NCBI RefSeq assembly: GCF_014649915.1
Contig: NZ_BMTY01000019.1
Span: 1 to 64,000, forward strand
Length of the DNA: 64,000 nucleotides
Direction of reading: 5' to 3'
Origin: Streptomyces toxytricini
GTDB taxonomy: Bacteria; Actinomycetota; Actinomycetes; Streptomycetales; Streptomycetaceae
Under the pieces are notes generated by a model, which had not been told where the DNA came from, searched no databases, and saw nothing but the letters and a program-made list of their open reading frames with translations. Positions 57,425-64,000 of this stretch are shown in pieces. The stretch's first letter is position 1. Each line of letters opens with the position of its first letter. A program made the translations under genes and the position numbers.

Positions 57425-59281
57425 ATGTCTAGCAGGATAGATGGCGATAAGTCGGGACAGGTTCCGAGCGGGGTGCGCCGAATCCTCCGCGGACCACGAC
57501 CTGAGTCGGTCCCCGGGCTGGTGGGTACGGCCGTCACGATCGTCGGCCTCCTCGACATCGCCGCGGGTGTCTTCCCGCGGTTCAGGCACAGCCGGATCCA
57601 CGCGGTCACCGAGGTGCTGCCCGGTTCGCTGGGCCCCTTCGCCGCCGCCCTGTCCATCAGCGCGGGCGTGCTGCTCCTCCTGCTCGCGCACGGCCTGAAG
57701 CGGCGCAAGCGGCGCGCCTGGCGCGCCGCCGTCGTCCTGCTGCCCGCGGGCGCCGTGGCCCAGTTCACGTACCGGCACTCGATCGCCGGCGTCGTCATCG
57801 CCGCGCTGCTGCTGGCGCTCCTGCTGCGCCACCACCGCGAGTTCAAGGCGCTGCCCGACCCGCGCAGCCGCTGGAAGGCGCTGGCCAACTTCGTGCTGAT
57901 GAGCGCCGGCTCCATCGGCCTCGGCCTCGTCATCGTCAACTCCCACCCCGGCCGCGTCATCGGCCGTCCGGGGATCTACGAGCAGATCACCCACGTGGTA
58001 TATGGCCTGTTCGGCTTCGAAGGACCCGTGGATTACGCCGGACGGGTGTCCTGGACCGTCGGCTACTCCCTCGGCGCCCTCGGCATGCTGACCGCGCTCA
58101 CCACCATCTACCTGGCCCTGCGCCCCGAGCACCCGGCCGCCCGCCTCACCGCCGACGACGAGGCCAAGCTGCGCGAACTGCTCGCCCGCCACGGCGGCCG
58201 CGACTCCCTCGGCCACTTCGCGCTGCGCCGCGACAAGGCCGTCGTCTTCTCCCCCAGCGGCAAGGCCGCCGTCACCTACCGCGTCGTCTCCGGCGTGATG
58301 CTCGCCTCCGGCGACCCGATCGGCGACGTCGAGGCCTGGCCCGGCGCCATCGAGCGGTTCATGGAGGAGGCCAAGGCCCACTCCTGGACACCGGCCGTCA
58401 TGGGCTGCAGCGAGACGGGCGGCGAGGTCTGGACCCGCGAGACCGGCCTGGACGCCCTGGAGCTCGGCGACGAGGCCATCGTCGACGTCAAAGACTTCTC
58501 CCTCACCGGCCGCGCCATGCGCAACGTCCGCCAGATGGTGAAGCGCATCGAGCGCAACGGCTACACCACCAAGGTCCGCCGCGTCGCCGACCTCACCGAG
58601 GAGGAGCTGGAGCAGGTCCGCGGCGCCGCCGAGGCCTGGCGCGGCACCGACACCGAGCGCGGCTTCTCCATGGCCCTGGGCCGGGTCGGCGACCCGGAGG
58701 ACGGCGACTGCATCATCGCCACGGCCCACCGCACCGAGGAGGGCGACACCAGCCCCTTCGGCGACCTCAAGGCCATCCAGCACTTCGTGCCGTGGGGCAA
58801 GGACGGCATGTCGCTGGAGCTGATGCGCCGCGACCGCGCCGCCGACCCCGGCATGAACGAGCTGCTGATCGTCGCCTCCCTGGAAGCCGCCCCCTCCCTC
58901 GGCATCGAGCGGGTCTCGCTGAACTTCGCGATGTTCCGCTCCGCCCTGGCCCGCGGCGAGAAGATAGGCGCCGGTCCGGTCCTGCGGATGTGGCGCAACC
59001 TGCTGGTGTTCCTCTCCCGCTGGTTCCAGATCGAGTCGCTGTACAAGTTCAACGCGAAGTTCCGCCCCCGCTGGGAGCCCCGCTTCGTCGTCTTCCGCAG
59101 CACCGGCGACCTGCCCCGCATCGGCTTCGCCGCCATGCAGGCCGAGGGCTTCGTGACGCTGGCCCTGCCGCGGCTCTTCGCCGCCCGCCGCCGCCCGAAG
59201 CCGGTCCGCGACTGCGCCCACGCCCACCTGCAGCCCGCCGCCCCCGCCAAGGCCCCGGAGCGCGAGGTCCAGGCGGCCTGA
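57425..59281 (+). CDS. MprF-type membrane protein with phosphatidylglycerol lysyltransferase domain
   Basis: This 618-aa protein has about six N-terminal helices (PGLVGTAVTIVGLLDIAAGV ... TVGYSLGALGMLTALTTIYL), then a cytosolic DUF2156/LPG-synthase domain (about 240-590): HFALRRDKAVVFSPSGKAAV, RVVSGVMLASGDPIGDVEAW, RRDRAADPGMNELLIVASLE, and GVERVSLNFAMF-like GIERVSLNFAMF. Such proteins add lysine (or alanine) from aminoacyl-tRNA to phosphatidylglycerol, making the membrane less anionic. It lacks a fused lysyl-tRNA synthetase domain, unlike mycobacterial LysX. The specific aminoacyl donor is not known. Confidence 0.92.
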   Translation: MSSRIDGDKSGQVPSGVRRILRGPRPESVPGLVGTAVTIVGLLDIAAGVFPRFRHSRIHAVTEVLPGSLGPFAAALSISAGVLLLLLAHGLKRRKRRAWRAAVVLLPAGAVAQFTYRHSIAGVVIAALLLALLLRHHREFKALPDPRSRWKALANFVLMSAGSIGLGLVIVNSHPGRVIGRPGIYEQITHVVYGLFGFEGPVDYAGRVSWTVGYSLGALGMLTALTTIYLALRPEHPAARLTADDEAKLRELLARHGGRDSLGHFALRRDKAVVFSPSGKAAVTYRVVSGVMLASGDPIGDVEAWPGAIERFMEEAKAHSWTPAVMGCSETGGEVWTRETGLDALELGDEAIVDVKDFSLTGRAMRNVRQMVKRIERNGYTTKVRRVADLTEEELEQVRGAAEAWRGTDTERGFSMALGRVGDPEDGDCIIATAHRTEEGDTSPFGDLKAIQHFVPWGKDGMSLELMRRDRAADPGMNELLIVASLEAAPSLGIERVSLNFAMFRSALARGEKIGAGPVLRMWRNLLVFLSRWFQIESLYKFNAKFRPRWEPRFVVFRSTGDLPRIGFAAMQAEGFVTLALPRLFAARRRPKPVRDCAHAHLQPAAPAKAPEREVQAA

Positions 59282-59313
59282 GCCCCCGCCGCCCCGCAGC
59301 AGCCGTACGCACC

Positions 59314-59343
59314 GCCCGGTCCCCGGTTGCCCGGGGGCCGGGC
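59314..59343. terminator. Hairpin after the lysyltransferase-domain gene
   Basis: GCCCGG-T-CCCCGG (59314-59326) pairs with CCGGGG-G-CCGGGC (59331-59343). It ends 79 bp before the folP promoter. Confidence 0.7.
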
Positions 59344-59421
59344 TCCGTGCTTCCCGGGGCCGCGCACCCCCGGCTCCCGGGGCCGACCGCCGCCCGGGCC
59401 GTGCCCGGAGCGGGGCAGCCC

Positions 59422-59427
59422 TACCCT
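59422..59427 (+). promoter_or_regulatory. -10 box of the folP operon (TACCCT)
   Basis: TACCCT ends 6 nt before the folP ATG at 59434, so transcription should start at or beside the ATG and the first gene is leaderless. No strong -35 is seen. Confidence 0.6.
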
Positions 59428-59433
59428 GGGACC

Positions 59434-60306
59434 ATGAACAACACGCACGGGGCCGTCGGCAGGGGCCGGGTCGCAGGCCTGCCGGAATGGGACCGCTGCG
59501 GGGTCATGGGCGTCGTCAACGTCACCCCGGACAGCTTCTCCGACGGGGGCCGCTTCTTCGACACCACCGCCGCCGTCAAGCGGGGCCTCGACCTCGTCGC
59601 CCACGGCGCCGACCTCGTCGACGTCGGCGGCGAGTCCACCCGCCCCGGCGCCACCCGCGTCGACGAGGAGGAGGAGCTGCGCCGCGTCGTCCCCGTGGTC
59701 CGCGGCCTCGCCTCCGAAGGCGTCACCGTCTCCGTCGACACCATGCGCGCCACCGTCGCCGCACAGGCCGTCGCGGCGGGTGCCCGCCTCGTCAACGACG
59801 TCAGCGGCGGCCTCGCCGACCCGGGAATGGTGCCCGCCGTGGCCGCCGCCGAGGTGCCCTTCGTCGTGATGCACTGGCGCGGGTTCAGCAAGGACATGAA
59901 CAGCCTCGCCGTCTACGGGGACGTCCTCGCCGAGGTCACCGCCGAGCTCCGCGACCGCATCGACGCCGTCGTCGCCGGGGGCATCGCCCCCGAGCGGCTC
60001 GTCGTCGACCCCGGGCTCGGCTTCGCGAAGAACGCCGAGCACGACCTGGCCCTCGTCGCCCACCTGCCCGAGCTGCGGGCCCTCGGCTTCCCGCTGCTCG
60101 TCGCCGCCTCGCGCAAACGATTCCTCGGCCGGGTCCTGGCCGGCGCCGCCGACGCCGCGCCGCCGCCTGCCCGCGAGCGCGACGCCGCCACCGCGGCCGT
60201 CTCCGCCATCGCCGCCCACCGGGGGGCCTGGGCCGTACGGGTCCACGAGGTACGGGCCACGGCCGACGCGGTTCGGGTGGCCCGCGCCGTGGAAGGGGCT
60301 TGGTGA
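59434..60306 (+). CDS. folP: Dihydropteroate synthase
   Basis: This 290-aa enzyme condenses the pterin pyrophosphate with p-aminobenzoate; it is the sulfonamide target. Motifs: MGVVNVTPDSFSDGG, VDVGGESTRPGA, VNDVSGGLADPGMV, DPGLGFAKN and ASRKRFLGRVL. All active-site segments are complete. It is the first gene of folP, NTF2-like, folB, folK and DUF3180. It follows its -10 box by 6 nt. Confidence 0.97.
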   Translation: MNNTHGAVGRGRVAGLPEWDRCGVMGVVNVTPDSFSDGGRFFDTTAAVKRGLDLVAHGADLVDVGGESTRPGATRVDEEEELRRVVPVVRGLASEGVTVSVDTMRATVAAQAVAAGARLVNDVSGGLADPGMVPAVAAAEVPFVVMHWRGFSKDMNSLAVYGDVLAEVTAELRDRIDAVVAGGIAPERLVVDPGLGFAKNAEHDLALVAHLPELRALGFPLLVAASRKRFLGRVLAGAADAAPPPARERDAATAAVSAIAAHRGAWAVRVHEVRATADAVRVARAVEGAW

Positions 60307-60349
60307 CCGGTCCCGCACCCGAGGCCCGAACCACCTGGAAAGGGGCAAG

Positions 60350-60793
60350 GTGAGCAGAACCGACATCGAAGCGGTCGAAGAGGTCAACACGGCTTTCTAC
60401 GAGGCCATGGAGCAGGGGGACTTCGACTCCATGTCGGCGCTCTGGCTGGAGGACGAGGTCTCCTGCGTGCACCCCGGGTGGCCCGTGCTGTCCGGCCGCG
60501 GCGAGGTGCTGCGCTCGTACGCGCTGATCATGTCGCACACCGACTACATCCAGTTCTTCCTCACCGACACCAAGGTCGCCGTCCTCGGCGACACGGCCCT
60601 GGTCACGTGCACCGAGAACATCCTCAGCGGGGGCCCCGCCGAGGACGGCGGGGAGCTCGGCCCGCTCGTCGGCCAGCTCGTCGTCGCCACGAATGTGTTC
60701 AGACGCACATCCGAGGGCTGGCGCCTGTGGTCCCACCACGGATCCCCGGTCCTGGCGGACACCGACGAGGACGACGAAGAGGCCCCCGGCTGA
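60350..60793 (+). CDS. NTF2/SnoaL-like fold protein in the folate operon
   Basis: This 147-aa protein starts at GTG 60350 with AAAGGGG about 7 nt upstream. Its pattern is the NTF2-like alpha+beta cone: EEVNTAFYEAMEQGDFDSMSALWLEDEVSCVHPGWPVLSGRG is split here as helix and strand segments ending CVHPGW, then VTCTENIL and EGWRLWSHHGSPV. Such pockets often bind or convert small aromatic ligands. The conserved position between folP and folB suggests a step in pterin metabolism, but no function is established. The last 15 residues are acidic. Confidence 0.85.
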   Translation: MSRTDIEAVEEVNTAFYEAMEQGDFDSMSALWLEDEVSCVHPGWPVLSGRGEVLRSYALIMSHTDYIQFFLTDTKVAVLGDTALVTCTENILSGGPAEDGGELGPLVGQLVVATNVFRRTSEGWRLWSHHGSPVLADTDEDDEEAPG

Positions 60794-60921
60794 CCCCAAC
60801 GGCAGGCCGGGGGCCCGTTCGCAGGTAGATTCGAAGGCGGACGACGCCGACCGCACTCGGCGCAGGCCCATGGATCCGGGGAGTCCCGGACCGCAAGCAC
60901 TACGAAGCAGGAGTGATTCGC

Positions 60922-61281
60922 GTGGATCGTGTCGCGCTGCGCGGCCTCAAGGCCCGCGGGCACCACGGCGTCTTCCCCCGGGAGCGCGAGGAAGGCCAGA
61001 CCTTCATCGTCGACCTCGTGCTGCACATCGACACCCGCCCGGCCGCGGAGGACGACGACCTGGCGAAGACGGTCCACTACGGCGTCGTCGCCGAGGAGGT
61101 CGTCGCCGTGGTCGAGGGCGAGCCCGTCGACCTCATCGAGACCCTGGCGGAGCGCATCGCCCAGCAGTGCCTGAAGCACGAGGCCGTCGCCCAGGTGGAG
61201 GTCGTCGTCCACAAGCCGGACGCGCCGATCACCGTCCCCTTCGACGACGTGACCATCACGATCACCCGGAGCCGCGCGTGA
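60922..61281 (+). CDS. folB: Dihydroneopterin aldolase
   Basis: This 119-aa enzyme splits dihydroneopterin into hydroxymethyl-dihydropterin and glycolaldehyde. Motifs: LRGLKARGHHGVFPREREEG, DDLAKTVHYGVVAEEV, DLIETLAERIAQQCL and VVVHKPDAPI with the active-site Lys. I start at GTG 60922, with GGAG 8 nt upstream, not at GTG 60913, which is too close to that site. The stop overlaps the folK start. A TAGATT box near 60828 could be an internal promoter. Confidence 0.95.
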   Translation: MDRVALRGLKARGHHGVFPREREEGQTFIVDLVLHIDTRPAAEDDDLAKTVHYGVVAEEVVAVVEGEPVDLIETLAERIAQQCLKHEAVAQVEVVVHKPDAPITVPFDDVTITITRSRA

Positions 61282-61886
61282 ACAACGGACTGAACGCCCA
61301 GAGCGACCCGACCGTCCAGCCGGTGCCGGCGTCCGTCGTCGAAGCCGTCGACGCCGCCGACGTCACCCTGTCCAACCCGAAGTGGGCCGTCATCGCCCTC
61401 GGCTCCAACCTGGGCAACCGGATGGACACTCTCCAGGGCGCCGTCGACGCCCTCGGCGACACCCCCGGCATCCGGGTCAAGGCCGTCTCGCCCGTCTACG
61501 AGACCGAGCCGTGGGGCGTCGAGCCCGGTTCGCAGCCCTCGTACCTGAACGCGGTGGCGCTGGTGAAGACGACCCTGCCGCCGTCCTCCCTGCTGGAGCG
61601 CGGCCACGCCATCGAGGAGGCCTTCGACCGCGTCCGCGAGGAGCGCTGGGGCCCCCGCACCATCGACGTCGACATCGTCGCGTACGCGGACGTCGTCTCC
61701 GACGACCCCGTCCTCACCCTCCCGCACCCGCGCGCCCACGAGCGGGCCTTCGTCCTGGCCCCCTGGCACGACGTCGACCCCGAGGCGCGGATCCCCGGCC
61801 GCGGGCCCGTCGCCGACCTGCTGGACGGGATCGGCCGCGGCGGCGTCACGCCGCGCCCCGACCTGGAACTCCGCCTCCCCGAGTAG
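61278..61886 (+). CDS. folK: Hydroxymethyl-dihydropteridine pyrophosphokinase
   Basis: This 202-aa enzyme activates hydroxymethyl-dihydropterin with ATP for folP. Motifs: VIALGSNLGNRMDTL, SPVYETEPWGVE, RWGPRTIDVDIVAYAD and LPHPRAHERAFVLAPW. It has an extra N-terminal extension of about 35 residues compared with E. coli FolK (159 aa). GTG 61278 overlaps the folB stop. The Asp pair in DVDIV is the metal site. Confidence 0.95.
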   Translation: MNNGLNAQSDPTVQPVPASVVEAVDAADVTLSNPKWAVIALGSNLGNRMDTLQGAVDALGDTPGIRVKAVSPVYETEPWGVEPGSQPSYLNAVALVKTTLPPSSLLERGHAIEEAFDRVREERWGPRTIDVDIVAYADVVSDDPVLTLPHPRAHERAFVLAPWHDVDPEARIPGRGPVADLLDGIGRGGVTPRPDLELRLPE

Positions 61887-61947
61887 TCGTTAGCCTGGTC
61901 ACTGCCAGACTGCCGGGGAACCGGCGCGGAAAGCGGGGAGCGGGCAC

Positions 61948-62439
61948 GTGAAGCAACTGAAGCCGGCCGTCCTGGCGGGCATCTTCGCCGTGGCCGGGGT
62001 GCTGTCCTGGGCGGGCGCCCGGCTGTGGAACGCCTACGGCAGCCTGCCTGGCGTCCCCCTGGCGGCGCCCGTCGTGCTCGGGGTGATCGCCGTCGTGCTG
62101 CTCGCCACGGCGCTGTCGCTGCGCTCCCGGCTGAAGGCGCAGCGGGAGCGCCGCCCCGACGCGAAGGGCGTCGAGCCGCTGATGGCCGCCCGGGCGCTGG
62201 TCTTCGGCCAGGCCAGCGCGCTGGTCGCGGCGCTCGTCGCGGGCATGTACGGCGGCGTGGGCGTCTTCCTCCTGGCCGACGGCCTGGAGGTGCCCGCCCG
62301 CCGCGACCAGGCCTGGTACGCGGCGTTCTCGGTGCTCGCGGGCATCGCGGTCATCGCGGCCGCCCTGTTCCTGGAGCGCGTCCTGAAGCTCCCCGAGGAC
62401 GACGACACCGCCCCGCCGCAGGCGCCCTCGCGGGCCTGA
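61948..62439 (+). CDS. DUF3180 membrane protein
   Basis: This 163-aa protein has four membrane helices (KPAVLAGIFAVAGVLSWAGARL, LAAPVVLGVIAVVLLATALS, AARALVFGQASALVAALVAGMYGGVGVFLL, AAFSVLAGIAVIAAALFLERVL), fitting DUF3180. GTG 61948 has GGGGAG nearby. It is conserved next to folK in actinobacteria, but its function is unknown. A link to folate is not shown. It converges on folE, with 24 bp between. Confidence 0.88.
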   Translation: MKQLKPAVLAGIFAVAGVLSWAGARLWNAYGSLPGVPLAAPVVLGVIAVVLLATALSLRSRLKAQRERRPDAKGVEPLMAARALVFGQASALVAALVAGMYGGVGVFLLADGLEVPARRDQAWYAAFSVLAGIAVIAAALFLERVLKLPEDDDTAPPQAPSRA

Positions 62440-62463
62440 CCGCCGACGGGGCGGGCGGCGGCG

Positions 62464-63069
62464 TCAGCGGGCCACTATCAGGCTCATGGCCTCGCTGCGG
62501 GTGGCGGGGTCGCGGAGCTGGCCGCGGACCGCCGAGGTCGTCGTCTTCGCGCCCGGCTTGCGGATGCCGCGGACCGACATGCACATGTGCTCGGCCTCCA
62601 CGACGACGATCGCGCCGCGCGCCTCCAGGATCTCCATCAGCGAGTCCGCGATCTGCGTCGTCAGCCGCTCCTGCACCTGCGGGCGCCGGGCGTAGACCTC
62701 GACGAGGCGGGCCAGCTTGGACAGCCCGGTGATCTTCCCGCTCTCCGCCGGGATGTACCCGACGTGGGCGACGCCGTGGAAGGGCAGCAGGTGGTGCTCG
62801 CAGAGGGAGACGATCTCGATGTCCTTCACCAGGACCATCTCGTCGTGCCCGAGGTCGAAGGTGGTCGTCAGGACGTCCTCGGGCTTCTGCCACAGGCCCG
62901 CGAGGATCTCGCGGTAGGCCCGGGCCACGCGCGCCGGCGTCTCCAGGAGGCCTTCCCGGTCCGGGTCCTCGCCGACCGCCAGGAGCAGCTCGCGGACGGC
63001 CGCTTCGGCCCGCTTCTCGTCGAACACGCCGATCGTGCCCTCGCCGTCCAGGGTCACTGGGTCGGTCAT
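62464..63069 (-). CDS. folE: GTP cyclohydrolase I
   Basis: This 201-aa enzyme makes dihydroneopterin triphosphate from GTP, the first step of folate synthesis. Zinc ligands are Cys90, His93 (SLCEHHLLPFHG) and Cys163 (EHMCMSVRG). The GLSKLARLVEVYARRPQVQE and LTTQIADSL segments are typical. It is on the minus strand, opposite folP/folB/folK. ftsH lies immediately upstream on the same strand, but a terminator separates them. Confidence 0.97.
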   Translation of the reverse strand: MTDPVTLDGEGTIGVFDEKRAEAAVRELLLAVGEDPDREGLLETPARVARAYREILAGLWQKPEDVLTTTFDLGHDEMVLVKDIEIVSLCEHHLLPFHGVAHVGYIPAESGKITGLSKLARLVEVYARRPQVQERLTTQIADSLMEILEARGAIVVVEAEHMCMSVRGIRKPGAKTTTSAVRGQLRDPATRSEAMSLIVAR

Positions 63070-63107
63070 CTGTGCCTCGTTCCTGTCTTCGATCACACGG
63101 GCATACG

Positions 63108-63150
63108 AAAATGCCGCGCCCCCCAGGCTAGAACCCGGGGGGCGCGGCAT
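63108..63150 (-). terminator. Terminator between ftsH and folE
   Basis: A perfect 14-bp stem (63111-63124 with 63137-63150) is followed on the minus strand by TTTT (63111-63108). The first T of the run pairs in the stem. It may stop ftsH transcription before folE or act as a leaky attenuator. Confidence 0.85.
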
Positions 63151-63178
63151 CCATTCCGGGACCCGCCCCGGCCTGCGC

Positions 63179-64000
63179 CTACTCGGCGCGGTCTTCCGTG
63201 ACGGGGTCCTTCTCGACCGAGACGGCGGCCGAGGTGCCGTTCGCCGCGTTCGTCAGCTGGAGCTCCTTCGGGGAGAGCACCGGCGGGCGGGTCGACGGGG
63301 TGCGGTGCGCCGAGCCGGTCCAGGCCGGGCGGGCCGGGCGCTTGACCACCGTGGAGAAGATCTCGGCGATCTCCTCCTTGCCCAGGGTCTCCTTCTCCAG
63401 AAGGGCCAGGACCAGGTTGTCGAGGACGTCCCGGTTCTCGACCAGGATCTCCCAGGCCTCGTTGTGCGCGGTCTCGATGAGCTTCTTGACCTCTTCGTCG
63501 ACCAGCGCCGCGACCTCTTCCGAGTAGTCGCGCTGGTGCGCCATCTCGCGGCCCAGGAACGGCTCGGTGTTGTCGCCGCCGAACTTGATCGCGCCGAGCC
63601 GCTCGGTCATGCCGTACTGGGTGACCATCGCGCGGGCCGTGGCGGTGGCCTTCTCGATGTCGTTCGCGGCGCCGGTGGTCGGGTCGTGGAAGACCAGCTC
63701 CTCCGCCGCGCGGCCGCCCAGCATGTAGGCCAGCTGGTCGAGCATCTCGTTGCGCGTGGTCGAGTACTTGTCCTCGTCCGGCAGGACCATCGTGTAGCCG
63801 AGGGCCCGGCCGCGGGACAGGATCGTGATCTTGTGGACCGGGTCGGAGTTCGGGGACGCCGCCGCCACCAGGGCGTGGCCGCCCTCGTGGTACGCGGTGA
63901 TCTTCTTCTCCTTGTCGGACATGATCCGGGTCCGCTTCTGCGGGCCCGCCACGACGCGGTCGATCGCCTCGTCCAGCATGTGGTTGTCGATCAGCTTCTT
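63179..64000 (-). CDS. ftsH: ATP-dependent zinc metalloprotease FtsH (partial, 5' part cut by window edge)
   Basis: The visible 273 residues are the C-terminal part of FtsH, entering from the right edge (KKLIDNHMLDEAIDRVVAG ...). They hold the end of the AAA region, the zinc motif HEGGH (residues 38-42 of the fragment), a third metal ligand in the NDIEKATATARAM segment and the helical end (EEVKKLIETAHNEAWEILVE). The tail RTPSTRPPVLSPKELQLTNAA is the usual variable C-terminus. FtsH is a membrane protease that degrades misfolded membrane and some regulatory proteins. The AAA motifs and transmembrane helices are outside the window. Confidence 0.96.
   Translation of the reverse strand, partial: KKLIDNHMLDEAIDRVVAGPQKRTRIMSDKEKKITAYHEGGHALVAAASPNSDPVHKITILSRGRALGYTMVLPDEDKYSTTRNEMLDQLAYMLGGRAAEELVFHDPTTGAANDIEKATATARAMVTQYGMTERLGAIKFGGDNTEPFLGREMAHQRDYSEEVAALVDEEVKKLIETAHNEAWEILVENRDVLDNLVLALLEKETLGKEEIAEIFSTVVKRPARPAWTGSAHRTPSTRPPVLSPKELQLTNAANGTSAAVSVEKDPVTEDRAE

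Overview
The window is very GC-rich, gene-dense actinobacterial DNA with many GTG starts and many leaderless starts. The block sigE-cseA-cseB-cseC, together with radA-disA, clpC-lsr2, panC-nadB-nadC-coaX, folP/folB/folK/folE and ftsH, identifies a Streptomyces (or very close relative) chromosome core segment. From memory the gene order matches the S. coelicolor segment from trpS1 (about SCO3334) to ftsH (about SCO3404); this was not checked by alignment. Almost everything is vertically inherited core genome. I see no prophage, CRISPR array, biosynthetic cluster or transposase. The only mobile-looking DNA is one 179-bp palindromic element.

Layout. 1-450: promoter and leader region of an rRNA operon reading out of the left edge, divergent from a Trp leader peptide, attenuator and trpS. 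1.7-4.3 kb: proC and a two-gene ABC-2 exporter with a palindromic operator on its transcription start. 4.3-7.6 kb: membrane protein, small SH3 protein, and a transmembrane Ser/Thr kinase with a PQQ-type sensor. 7.6-12.1 kb: ilvD, a TetR regulator coupled to a TIM-barrel protein, and an exopolyphosphatase. 12.1-18.7 kb: a cysteine-rich protein, a small antitoxin-like protein, a sigma-like/zinc-finger/BACON-type membrane fusion, radA and disA (c-di-AMP synthase), a small exported peptide and the palindromic element. 18.7-26.1 kb: a membrane-anchored protein, PAP2 phosphatase, mutY, the cell-envelope stress operon sigE-cseABC, and a LamG-domain membrane protein. 26.1-33.5 kb: M23 peptidase, clpC, an unknown protein, lsr2, an ArgA-like GNAT, a BlaI-type repressor and small proteins. 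33.6-40.3 kb: threonine aldolase, then the tightly overlapping cofactor operon DUF2520-panC-nadB-nadC-coaX (pantothenate/CoA plus NAD). 40.3-51.3 kb: ArsR-type regulator, secreted M28 aminopeptidase, MidA-like methyltransferase, a NarL-type two-component pair, two PH-domain membrane proteins, orphan nuoD2, and arylamine N-acetyltransferase. 51.3-59.3 kb: coiled-coil membrane protein, a glycine-betaine-type ABC importer split across two divergent units, a membrane esterase, and an MprF-type lysyltransferase-domain protein. 59.4-64 kb: folate genes (folP, NTF2-like, folB, folK, DUF3180; folE opposing) and the 3' part of ftsH.

Functional themes: envelope homeostasis (SigE/Cse, M23, MprF-type, LamG, PAP2), cofactor supply (NAD, CoA, folate), genome maintenance (RadA, DisA, MutY), nucleoid control (Lsr2) and proteolysis (ClpC, FtsH). 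The most interesting points are the trpS attenuator beside an rrn promoter array, the one-polypeptide sigma-like/anti-sigma-like fusion, MidA close to orphan NuoD2, unassigned proteins embedded in the folate and pantothenate/NAD operons, and the large set of leaderless promoters.
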